Below are positions 38,688 through 48,092 of a DNA stretch of 64,000 nt, piece by piece. Numbering within the stretch: the first letter of the stretch is position 1; each line of letters begins with the position of its first letter. The position numbers and the translations under genes were made by a program. Below the pieces are notes generated by a model, which saw nothing but the letters and a program-made list of their open reading frames with translations, did no database searches and was not told the DNA's origin. Source of the stretch: Cafeteria roenbergensis (Eukaryota; Sar; Bigyra; Bicosoecida; Cafeteriaceae). The stretch is from the NCBI GenBank assembly GCA_008330645.1, contig VLTN01000068.1:62001-126000 (forward strand), read 5' to 3'.

Positions 38688-39613
38688 TTTCGGCGTCGGC
38701 GGCCGTCACGCAGCTCGGCTCGAGCACGCGCTGTCGGGCGGTCCGCTGCAGCCAGCCGGGGCAGTGCACCCCTGCCTGGTCGCCCGGAGGGGCGGGGCCG
38801 AGAACCGCTTGCGGCACGGGGCCGAGTGCGCACAAAGTCAGGGCGGCGGAGGCGCAAGTGAGCGACACGCGCAAGGTCGTTGAAGCGGAGCCACGTCCTC
38901 GGGGCAAGCCTTCGAGTGCCAGCACGCGCCACGCCGAGTGCCCGGAGGCCGAGTCTCGTCGCCTGACGCCCGGCGCGGGCTCGCGGGCTTCGGAAGCGAG
39001 CTGCGCTCGATGGCGCTGTGGCGGGGGGGGCTGCGGCCGCGAGTCACTGTCGGCGCCGAGGTCGCTGTTGCGGACGCCGGCGAGCTTGAACCTCGGGCGA
39101 CTGCGAAGTTTCCGGTTTGTCGAGATCCTCGCGCTTGCTCGAGCCCTGCGAACGGTGCGCCCGCGCGCCCGCTGCCGCTGCTCGGCCCTCGGCTTTTGGC
39201 CAGTCCAAGGAGGGCCTGCCGCTCAGTTTGGGGCCGCAAGCGGGCCAGCAGCGCGAGCCAAGGGCCGCGAAGCATCGAGACGGCCCGCGGCAGTTGGCAC
39301 ACTCCGCGCCGAGCCTGACATTGGCATAGTTCCCCCGCTTCCGAGCACCACCACACCCAGCATGCGCGGCTGGCGCGCGCCCGGCCCCGGCCCCAAGAGG
39401 CGATTGCCCCGATTCGCCCGCTCGCGCCCCGGGCAGGTCGCCGGGTCGCGGCAGCAACGGCTCGACGCTGCAGCCGTCTCCCGACAGAGTTGAGTTGGAC
39501 TCAGTGCAAGCACCAGCCCCGAACCGGAAACGACCCTCATTGCCACCCCGCCGCCCAACGAACCTGCGCCCCCAACCCCGCCCGCCCCCCGGCCCGCCCG
39601 GAAAAAGGCACGC
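38688..39613. promoter_or_regulatory. Divergent intergenic region between Zn2Cys6 and membrane protein genes
   Basis: This 926-bp gap separates two divergent starts. Several long open frames cross it on both strands, but none has a recognisable domain or a splice-supported start, so I treat it as promoter and 5' UTR sequence. Confidence 0.4.
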
Positions 39614-41344
39614 ATGCGCTCGCAGCGGGTGCTGAGCTTCGCGTCGCGGGCCTCGCACCGCGCGCAGACGCGGAGCCTGTGGTTCCAGTCGGAGCAGGTC
39701 AGCCTGAAGCGCCGCCGCGCGCAGCGCATCGACTGGTGGAACCCAGGCGACCGGCTCAAGTCCGTGCCCGATGAGGTCCTGTATGCGATGCCGCCGCCCC
39801 CTCCAGCCGGGGCCCGGACGATGCAGCAGCACCGCAAGTGGCTGCTGCGCACTCGCATCCCAGTCGTGCTTGCGTTCCTCTTTGCTGCCGGCCACTGGAC
39901 TGTCAGCTCGCTCGGAGACCGCCGCTCCCTCGCCAGCGAGGTGGAGCGCACTGCGCCTTGGCTCGGGAGCCTGCTCGCCAAGCTCGGGGTCTTCCCCCGG
40001 TACCCGGAGGCAGAGGGCTTCGACCGCGACTTCGCCTTCGAGCGCGTCTTCCTGCGGTACAAGCAGCTGACGGCCGCGGCATCCTCCGGCCAGAGCGAGT
40101 GGGGGATCCCGCTTCGCGAAGCTGTGGGGCTGTGCGCGGTCCTGCTCTCCGCTGGCGCAGCTGATGCCGGCGAGGGCGCTGCTGCGGGCAATTCGGGCTG
40201 GCTCGCGCGCTTGATCACGTCGCTGGCCTCCGTTGCCAGCAAAGCCGGGGACGCGCCTGGCCCTGCGGACGAAGCCGCTGCGGTCCTTGAGGCGCGCGCC
40301 GTGGTCGGCCGGATCCTGGCGCAGCGCGCTGACGGGCGGGACGGCCCCCTCGACGCCCACGAGGCCAAGGCGGCGCTCGCCGCTGCGGCGCAAGGCCTGC
40401 CGGACAGGGCCGCGTACCTCACCCTGGCGCAGCGGCTGGGAGTCCACGCCGTTTCGCGCGACACTGCGGAGAGCGTGGGAGCCCTGTTTGACCTCGTGGC
40501 GCTTGAAGCGGCACGCGAGGCGCGCGAGGCCGCAGCTGCAGCCGATGCGGCGGCCGCAAGGCGGCGCACGCCCCGCGACGCCGCTGGGAACGGAGGCAAG
40601 GGCGCCGCTGAGGGCCCTGGCGTGTCGACAGTCGGCTGGCTGCTTGGCTGGCTTGGCTTGGCTGGCTCGGCTCCCGCTGCTGCTGCGTCTGCCACGCAAG
40701 GAGGCACCCCTCTCGATGGGGACAAGCCTGGGCGGCACGCCGCTGCCCCCGCTGGTGCTGCTGAGGACCCGGAGTGCCTCATGACCGTGCCTCTCTTGGC
40801 GGCGCTGTGCGAGGAGCTGGGGCTTGGCTTCAGGGAGGCGGAGGCCCGCGACGCGCTGACCGAGACGTGGGCCATCAGGTCGGGCCGCATGCGGATGGCC
40901 CCCACGGACTGGCTCGTGATCGAGCCGGCGGCGGCCGCTGTGCGATACCGCAAGAAGCACGGAGAGCAGTCCGCCGAGGACCTGGCCAAGGCGGCCGAGG
41001 AGGTCGCGCGCGCCTCAAGCGAGCTCTCCGGGGTCGACCCGACTCCCGGCACCGACTGGGGCACCGGAGCGGCGGAAGCGGTCGTAGGCTCTGCCGGCGT
41101 CGGGGCTCCGAGCGAGGTTTCGGCAGCGGAGGAGGAGCGCGTGCAGCTTCGCCGCCGCTCGCGGCTCGTCGTGCGGTCACACCTGCGTGTGCCCATGCTG
41201 CGCTCTGAGTTCATCAACTTCATGTCGCGTGTGGGCGCGGGCATGGGCGAGGACGAGCTGGTCCGCTACTGCGACGTGTTCATGTACATGGCCGGGCTGC
41301 GAGGCCAGGCTGGCGTGGCGGGACCCGGCCAAGGCACGCAATGA
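39614..41344 (+). CDS. Unidentified protein with one N-terminal transmembrane segment
   Basis: I do not recognise this 576-residue protein. The first 75 residues are Arg-rich and poor in acids, which could be an organelle-targeting or matrix-side segment. A hydrophobic helix follows at about residues 80-100 (IPVVLAFLFAAGHWTVSS). The rest is mostly helical with Ala-rich stretches and two blocks that look folded: about 130-160 (FDRDFAFERVFLRYKQL) and about 510-560 (MLRSEFINFMSRVGAGMGE). An EF-hand-like or all-helical domain is possible, but no calcium loop is seen. Single-pass membrane protein, perhaps mitochondrial, is inference. It converges with the CPT1 gene, 287 bp between stop codons. Confidence 0.65.
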   Translation: MRSQRVLSFASRASHRAQTRSLWFQSEQVSLKRRRAQRIDWWNPGDRLKSVPDEVLYAMPPPPPAGARTMQQHRKWLLRTRIPVVLAFLFAAGHWTVSSLGDRRSLASEVERTAPWLGSLLAKLGVFPRYPEAEGFDRDFAFERVFLRYKQLTAAASSGQSEWGIPLREAVGLCAVLLSAGAADAGEGAAAGNSGWLARLITSLASVASKAGDAPGPADEAAAVLEARAVVGRILAQRADGRDGPLDAHEAKAALAAAAQGLPDRAAYLTLAQRLGVHAVSRDTAESVGALFDLVALEAAREAREAAAAADAAAARRRTPRDAAGNGGKGAAEGPGVSTVGWLLGWLGLAGSAPAAAASATQGGTPLDGDKPGRHAAAPAGAAEDPECLMTVPLLAALCEELGLGFREAEARDALTETWAIRSGRMRMAPTDWLVIEPAAAAVRYRKKHGEQSAEDLAKAAEEVARASSELSGVDPTPGTDWGTGAAEAVVGSAGVGAPSEVSAAEEERVQLRRRSRLVVRSHLRVPMLRSEFINFMSRVGAGMGEDELVRYCDVFMYMAGLRGQAGVAGPGQGTQ

Positions 41345-41631
41345 CCTCGGCGACGAGGTGCTGTGCGCTTTGGCGCGGGGATGCGATGGAGCTGTTGAGA
41401 GTGTGCCCGCGCAAAGTTTCAACGATGCTGGCTGGAACGGCCAAATCGCCGCAACGAGACGCTGCTTCGACGTGCGCGCGCGCCGCACTGCAGCGCCAAA
41501 TACCACGCATCGACCAGGGCCGCCCTGCGCCCACCCACGTAACAGCTCGCGCGCACCGGCGCGGGCTGGAGCGGTAGCGGGACCGGAGAGAGAGGGCGAG
41601 AGCGGGAGAGCGCGGGCCGCAGGGATGAGGC

Positions 41632-44136
41632 TCAAGCGCGCGCGCTCTTTGCAGGCGCATCCACGGCCAGCTTGAGAATGTCCTGCATCTTCGCCAGGGC
41701 CTTGAAGATGTTCTCCGCGAACCGGTTGGCGTCCGTGCACTTGGAGGACTTCTTGGCGCTCACGTGGAAGTAGAGCGAGTCTTCGCGGGCCACCATGTAG
41801 GACACGCCATACCCGTCGTCGGTCACAGGGCCGAAGCCGCCTCCCGGCGAAATGGCGTGCGACCACGCCGGGTCCTTTGTGCTCCACAGCTCCGTCTGCT
41901 GCTGGGGCTGCTGCGAAGTGGAGAGGCGCCACGACCTGCCAAGCGCGTGCTTGAGGAAGTCCGAGTCCACGTCCTTGCCCTTGGACACCACGTAGAGGGC
42001 GAAGAGGTGGCGGTCCACGCCGCGACCGGCCATGCTGTCGCGGAAGGTGGTCACGTGGTGGTTGGCGGCCTCCTGGAGCAGCTTCAGCTTCTCCGCCGGC
42101 TCCTTCGACTCGTCGAGCATGGCGCGAACAAAGGCGCAAGACTCGATGGAGCAGGCGCGGATGGTCTCCGTGCGACCCTGCAGGAAGAGGCGCGTCATGC
42201 TGGACTCGTAGGTGGCGTCGAAGCGGCCCTGGTCCATGAAGTATGCCAGCTGCAGCGCCATCTGCACGAAGCCGTCAGGCGACACGCGGCACTTCTTCAT
42301 GAAGCCCTTGCCGTACTTGGAGAACTCGCGCACCGTCAGGTCGATGTCATCCGCAAGCGCGCGGGCGTCTTTAAGCGCACCGTTGATCGCTGCCTTGGCG
42401 GAGTCGGTGAGGCCCCAGTCGAGGTGAGACCAGCGGGGCTTGGAGCTGTCGCCGCGGCCGCAGCTCTCCGCGCAGCCGGCGGCCAGGGCCGCGGCCTCGG
42501 TGCTGATGCCGCCCTTTTCGAGGCGCTCGCGCAAGCCGGCACCGAAGGCGTCCGGGAGGAGCTTGCCTGTCTCGGGGTCGTACGGCTTGACGGTGTTCTC
42601 GTTCAGGATCATCGCCACCTCCATCACGTGCGCCATCACGGGCGCGTCGGCCCAGGAGTGCTCGGCGTTGAGGCCCATCTTGCCGTTCTTGAACACGGTA
42701 ATGTTGAAGCTCTTGTCGAACCAGCAGCTCTTGCCGTCGCCGATGAAGAGGTCGCGGCCGCGCCCGGTCCAGTCCGTCTTCTCGAACTTGGCCTCGTCGC
42801 CTGCAAGGCGGAGCACGAACGCAGAGCCCTCGACGGCGCGCAGGGCGCGGCGAGCGCGGCCCTCGCTGAAGTGGTCGGCGCGGGCCTGGGCCCACTTGGT
42901 GCGGTTCCACGCGGTGAGAGCGGCGACTGCGCCCTCCTCCGTAGTGGGGGGGCTGCGCGCGCGGCTGTCTTCGCGGATGTCCTCGAGGGACGCGCAGAGG
43001 GAGACGGGATCGATGATGCGGCCGGTGCTGTCGCAGACGTCCAGGGTGTACCAGTGGCCGTTGGAGAGCACGGCGATGTGACGGCTTTCGTCGTTGGAGA
43101 AGTGGCGGATCTCGTCAGTCTCCAGGCCGGGGACGCGGGTGGTGTTAAAGATGCGGTGGAACTGGTGCATGCAGAGCGGGACGCCGCCGGTGACGCGGGT
43201 GGGCGGCAGGCGCTCCGACTCGAGGTCCGAGCGGTAGAGGAGGAAGCTCCAGACGAGGACGGCGGCGCGAGAGCACTGGTCCGCGCTCGGCGTCCACTCG
43301 GCGGCATCCAGGACGTAGTAGTTGGAGTTCACGGCGAGCGGGCTGCGGCCCGCAAGGTAGACGTACGACTCCCACCAGTCAGTCACGTAGTTTGGCGAGG
43401 TCCACGCCTTGAGGGTCAGGTACCACTGCAGGCGGGGGCCCTCGGCGGGGTCGGCGAGGAACTTCTTTGCGGCCCTCTCCTCCTCCGCGTAGTCCTTGTC
43501 GTCGAGGATGGGGCGGACGGAGCGAAGGTAGCGGCGGACGGTCGCCTCCAGGTCGGGCACAGGCAGCCGGGGCAGCACGGACTGGAACGCGTACAGCAGA
43601 GGCTTGCCCCCGATGGCACCCGAGAGCAGCCGCACCGCGAAGAACCAGGCCTTGACGAACACCGAGGGCTTGCGGCTGGCGTAGAGGAAGCCCTTCCACG
43701 TGAGCAGGAGCTGCAGCAAGAAGCGCTGGGCCGCCGTCAGCAGGATGAACCCCACGATGGCTGCCCACGCCGCCAGCACGCCCACCTTGAGCTCGTGGGG
43801 AAAGTCGGGAACCCAAGGAAACAGCATCGCGGTGTCCCAGATGAGCTGGGCCAGCCAGCCGGTGCGGAACCAGCTGTCGCTCGGAGCAGTGGTCACGATT
43901 CCGACGATGATAGCCGCGACGCCGATGAGCACAGAGAGGCCCCAGGGGAACACGGAGTAGTACAGCAGCCGGCGCATGCGCTCGATGCGCGTGCACGCGA
44001 TCCGGTAGCACGCGCGCGGCGGGGGCACGGTCACTGCCAGGTTGAGGTGGAGCCCGGCCTCATCGATGGCGCTCCCGATGTTCACGCCGCGCTTGAGCTC
44101 GGCACCCACAAACTGGATGCTGCGGGCCTCAGCCAT
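41632..44136 (-). CDS. Carnitine O-palmitoyltransferase 1-like
   Basis: This single exon encodes 834 residues of the choline/carnitine acyltransferase family. CPT1 transfers long-chain acyl groups from CoA to carnitine on the outer mitochondrial membrane and controls entry of fatty acids into beta-oxidation. The N-terminus has the short CPT1-type regulatory segment and two hydrophobic helices (about residues 55-76 and 108-134), which separate it from CPT2 and the soluble acetyl and octanoyl enzymes. The catalytic His493 lies in NAEHSWADAP, and FSKYGKGFMKKC, FMDQGRFDATYESS and the Gly-rich GGGFGPVTDDGYG(V)SY near the C-terminus are family motifs. The length is near that of animal CPT1 (about 770). 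The ATG at 44136 gives MAEARS, like known starts. No defects seen. Confidence 0.95.
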   Translation of the reverse strand: MAEARSIQFVGAELKRGVNIGSAIDEAGLHLNLAVTVPPPRACYRIACTRIERMRRLLYYSVFPWGLSVLIGVAAIIVGIVTTAPSDSWFRTGWLAQLIWDTAMLFPWVPDFPHELKVGVLAAWAAIVGFILLTAAQRFLLQLLLTWKGFLYASRKPSVFVKAWFFAVRLLSGAIGGKPLLYAFQSVLPRLPVPDLEATVRRYLRSVRPILDDKDYAEEERAAKKFLADPAEGPRLQWYLTLKAWTSPNYVTDWWESYVYLAGRSPLAVNSNYYVLDAAEWTPSADQCSRAAVLVWSFLLYRSDLESERLPPTRVTGGVPLCMHQFHRIFNTTRVPGLETDEIRHFSNDESRHIAVLSNGHWYTLDVCDSTGRIIDPVSLCASLEDIREDSRARSPPTTEEGAVAALTAWNRTKWAQARADHFSEGRARRALRAVEGSAFVLRLAGDEAKFEKTDWTGRGRDLFIGDGKSCWFDKSFNITVFKNGKMGLNAEHSWADAPVMAHVMEVAMILNENTVKPYDPETGKLLPDAFGAGLRERLEKGGISTEAAALAAGCAESCGRGDSSKPRWSHLDWGLTDSAKAAINGALKDARALADDIDLTVREFSKYGKGFMKKCRVSPDGFVQMALQLAYFMDQGRFDATYESSMTRLFLQGRTETIRACSIESCAFVRAMLDESKEPAEKLKLLQEAANHHVTTFRDSMAGRGVDRHLFALYVVSKGKDVDSDFLKHALGRSWRLSTSQQPQQQTELWSTKDPAWSHAISPGGGFGPVTDDGYGVSYMVAREDSLYFHVSAKKSSKCTDANRFAENIFKALAKMQDILKLAVDAPAKSARA

Positions 44137-44655
44137 AGGGGCCGCGGACCGCCTTGCGGCTGCAGAGTGCTCGGTCCAACTTCGGGCAGATCGCCCTCGC
44201 GCTCCGCCGTCGCCCGGGCCTTGCCTGCGGCTCTGCCCGAGGAGCGGCGCCGGCGGCGCAAAACGCCGGCCCGCCGACCTCAAGTTGAACCGGCGCGCGG
44301 CCTGTCCGCCTGCAGGCCGCGCCCGAGCGCGGGAGGCGGACCGCCGCGTACGCTGGCTGCCGGCGGGCAGCCGCCTGCGGCCGAGGACGGGGCCGTGTGA
44401 GCGTGCGTGCAGCGCTGCGCGGTTGCCATTGTTGCATTTTCCCGGGGCCGACGGCAAACGCGCGAGCAAGTGACATGGCCTCGCGTATCTGGGGCGCCCC
44501 TGTGGCACGCACGAGCAAGCTACGATCGCCTCAGACACGCGCCCCACCGCCTTCCCGGCCGCCGGGGCCGGGCCTTCGATGCGCGCTGCGCGCCTCAAGA
44601 TTGGCTCTCCGGGAGACGGGCTCAACTCGCCCGCGAAGCTCGCTCGCGGCTCCCT
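44137..44655. promoter_or_regulatory. Intergenic region upstream of the CPT1-like gene
   Basis: Both neighbours are on the minus strand. The 519 bp hold the 3' UTR of the TBC gene and the promoter of the CPT1-like gene. A small AT-richer patch (about 44425-44445) is the only compositional feature I noticed. No gene seen. Confidence 0.4.
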
Positions 44656-47600
44656 TCAGCCGCGGCCAGCTTCGCCCTTGTCGGCGCGCTCGTCGTCCCC
44701 AGCGCCAGCAGCGTCCTCCGTCTCTGCAGTGCCCCCTTGCGGGGTCGGAGTGGCGCTCGCGTCGGCGCCTGGCGGCGACGTGTCCGACCCCTCCTGCTCC
44801 AGGGGATCGGGGGACGCCTCTTCGTCCACTGCCTCCGGCCCAGCACCGTCGCCGCCGGCACTCTCGTCGTCGTCGACGCCGTCTTCCGCATCGGCGCTGT
44901 CCGCGGCCATCCCCAAGTCGTCGCCGTCGGCCGAGCCAGCATCGGACGCGGACTGCGGGCTTGAGCCCCCGCCCTCGGGCTCCTCCTCGAGGGCCTCGAC
45001 TTGCGAATCCTGGGAGCCGAACGAGCCCAGGCGCCTCTCCTCGGCGCCCCCACGGGCGGGAGTCGCCGCCGGCGCGGCCGCCTGCGGTGCCCTAATCGAA
45101 GCGGGGGCCGCGCCGGGCGATGCCAGAGGGCGAACAACCGCGGCGAAGCTCTCGGCAGCCGGAACAGCCACGGCCGCGGCAGCGGCGGGAACGTCTGCTG
45201 GCGCCACCGAGGGCGAGCAAGTGACCTCCTCGGCAGGAGGCGCCGCCGCTGCGACGGGGGTGGACGTCCCACCCACTGCCCGCTTGCGGCCGCGACCTGG
45301 CACCCCCTTGCCAGCGGACCGCTCCCCCTGCTGCCGAAGGGTGCGCCAAGCCACCTCCCGAGCCTCCGCGAGCAGGTCCGGGCCCATGCTGAGCCCCCAG
45401 CGCACGCCCGGCTGGCCGCTGCGAGTCCGCCCAGGGCTGGACGCGCTCCCCGACGGGTTCCCTGCCGCACGCCCCGAGCCCGCCCCTGAGGCTGCACCAG
45501 CGCTGCGGCGGAAGAAGCGAGCAATGCGGGCGGCAGGGCCGGCGGCGCCGTGGCGGCGGCCGGACGGGCCGTTCGTGCCGTCGCCGGGCGGGAACGCGGC
45601 GTCGATGAGCGCGTCTTCGTCGTGCACATCGTACGGGAGCGTCTTGAGGAGCTGGAAGAGCCCACCCATGCCGGTCAGCGATGAGGCGGAAGGGCTGCCC
45701 GGTCCGGCAGCGCCTGCGTCGCCAAAGTCAATGCCAAGCGCGCCCAGCTGCGCCTCCGCGCGCGACAGCAGTGCGATGGCCACGCGGAACAGCGCTTCCG
45801 TGCCGTGGAGGAACATGCAGTCCCAGACCCGTAGCGCGGTATGCACCGGCAGCACTGTGGAAAACAGCGCGACGAACCACTCGGTGCAGATCATGTACAG
45901 GGGAAGGCCGGCCGCGTCCAGGGCGCGGCTGAGCCGAGGGAGGAACTTCTCCACCAGCTGAGCCAGGACAGCCTGCTCGGCGCGGCAGCCCGTCATGTCG
46001 GGCGACCAGAACTGGGGCGGAAGGATCTCGTGCACCAGGCAGTCCAGCACCCAGAACGCCTCCTCCTCCTCCATCACCCACAGCAGCAGAGCCGCCACAA
46101 AGTTGAGGCTCTGGCAGTACCCGACGCTGGGCGAGTGCGCCACGTGCGCGAGCAGCAGCCTGGCGAGGGCCTCCTGCGCGCCGTCCGTCTCGAAGAAGGG
46201 GTGTCCCGGGAACGTCCTGGGCACATCCTTCCTCACGATGCGCAGGGCCTCGGGGTCGGCCCGGCAGCGGGACAGCGTCGCGTAGTACCCCGGCGGGTGC
46301 AAGGCGCGCTTGGCTGCTGCGCCGCTCATCGCGTACCACACGGAGCCGCGGAAGGCGGCCGGAACGCCTGCGGAGACGAGGCTCTGCAGCCGGAGCCGCA
46401 GCTCCTCGCGCCGCTCCGAGGCCATGGGCCGCCCATCGGGCCCAGCGCCGCCGGGCTCGGACAAGAGGGCCGCCCGACCGCGGCGCATAGCAGCCCTCGC
46501 CGCCTCCGGGGTCGAGTTGCCCATCGGCTTGGCCACCCCGACGCTGCCCGGCCGCCAGCACCGCTTGAACACGTGCATCGCTCGAACGGTGCCCTCGGCT
46601 GCTGCCGCCTCCTCGTCCAGCTCGTCGTCTCCGGGGTGCCCCGCGCCCTCGCCGCCGATGCCGCCCCCCGGCCGCGCCCACTGGCCTGCGCCCAGGCCTG
46701 CCGAGGCCTGGGCGACGCTCATGGCGCCTCCGCCGCCGGGCCGCAGGGGGCCGGCAGCAGAGAGGCTTGGGGGCGCCGCGCCGCTGTGCAGCCCAAGCAG
46801 GCGGAGCGCGTCGCCGCCACGAGCGCTCTCTGCAGTTCGCAGCAGGAAGTCGGCACCGTGCCCCGCCGCCGCCGTCACCCCACCCTCGCTTCCCGTGGCG
46901 CCGCCCCCTCCGTCGAAGGCGATGACGCCGCGAGCGTCCCGCCGCAGCCACTTCACTCCGTCCTGGGCCGCCACCGAGGGCGGCCCCGCCTGCCGGCCGC
47001 CCCTCTCGCCAAACGGGTTCTCGGACGCCAGACCGCCGAGGAAAGCGGTCCACTCGCGGTCAACGGAGGTGCGGTGAGCGCGTGTGCGCTTGTGGTACTC
47101 CAGCTCGCCGCGCATTTGCGCCTCGGAGCACAGAAAGTCGAACGAGTCCCTGCGAAGCCGGCAAGCGAGCGGAGGGCGCGGCGCAAGGCGGGCGCTCAGG
47201 GCGGGGCGCAAACGCAGTGCAGCGAGGCACGGACACCCGCAGCACGCCAGGACGGGCAGGTAGGAGCCGCATCGCCCTCACCTGAACTCTGGAAGCGACG
47301 GGTCTGCAAACACAGTCTTGAGCGGCCGGCCGCGCGTGCGGATCAAGTCAACGATCTGCGCTTTGCTAGCAACTCAAGGCGGACGCAAGACTCCGGCGCT
47401 CGCGAGCAGCGCTGTACGCGACAAGGAGGGCCCTGACAGCCATCGATGCCTTCCCTTGCGCAGCCCGCCGCGCGCCTGATGCCGCTTTCGCGCGCGCGGG
47501 GAGGGACAAACCAGCCCGCGGCGTTGCCGTGGCATCGCCCTGCCATGCGCATTTCACCGCAAGCAAAGCCCGCACGGCGCGGCGCTCCTCACGCGGATAA

Positions 47601-47826
47601 AGTCGGCATGCTCCACGCGAATGTCATCAACCCGGATCAGCTTCATGCCTGGGCGCAAGACTTTGGTGCGCTCGGCCTCGCGCGCGCTGCCGTCGGCATT
47701 TTTTTGCAGGTGCTCAATGACTGCGCCGCGCTCGTCCGGCCCTGGCTTCAAGAATATGCCCAGCAGGATCTCGGTGAACACCACCGTCTGGTGGCGCGAT
47801 GAGGTAGCGAGTGGGTCGGACGCCAT
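44656..47826 (-). CDS. PDZ-TBC domain protein, putative Rab GTPase-activating protein, three exons
   Basis: Exons 47826-47593, 47355-47282 and 47149-44656 join by introns of 237 and 132 nt (both donors GTGAGG; acceptors GCGCAG and TCGCAG) into 933 residues. Residues 1-103 form a PDZ-like fold split over exons 1 and 2: LLGIFLKP, LRPGMKLIRVDD and LIRTRGRPLKTVFADPS. The TBC domain (about 365-600) carries both catalytic fingers, Arg414 in IVRKDVPRTF and Gln449 in YCQSLNF. It should therefore be an active GAP that turns off a Rab GTPase on membranes. The C-terminal third is acidic and disordered. The long frame of exon 3 extends upstream only to non-ATG codons, and the spliced model supplies a proper start. 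It lies 266 bp downstream of the DENND4-like gene on the same strand. Confidence 0.88.
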
Positions 47827-48092
47827 CGCTCCCTGCTGCCCCCCCACCGCTCGTGGACCGGGGTGCCGCGCGTCGGCTCGCGCCGCTAGTTGCACCTCCG
47901 ACGCCTCTGCCAAAGCCTGCGCGTCGGCGCCACGCTCCTGCTCGCGTCCGCGGCCACACACTGGCCCTGATCGGTCTCCAGTCGTGTGGATGAGGTCGGA
48001 ACCTTCGTGTGGCGGCTGCGCAATCGCGTGCGAACGGCTGTCATTGTCATTCCTGCGCCCGGCGGGCGCAGCAACAGCCTCGCAATCAACCT

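Noticed and set aside
39044-40960. Open frame of 638 codons on the minus strand
   Set aside because: It is largely antisense to the membrane protein gene at 39614 and shows only Arg/Gly-rich filler.
41764-44400. Open frame of 878 codons on the plus strand
   Set aside because: It is exactly antisense to the CPT1-like gene, which has full family support.
45841-47436. Open frame of 531 codons on the plus strand
   Set aside because: It is antisense to the PDZ-TBC gene and crosses its introns. It contains no recognisable domain.
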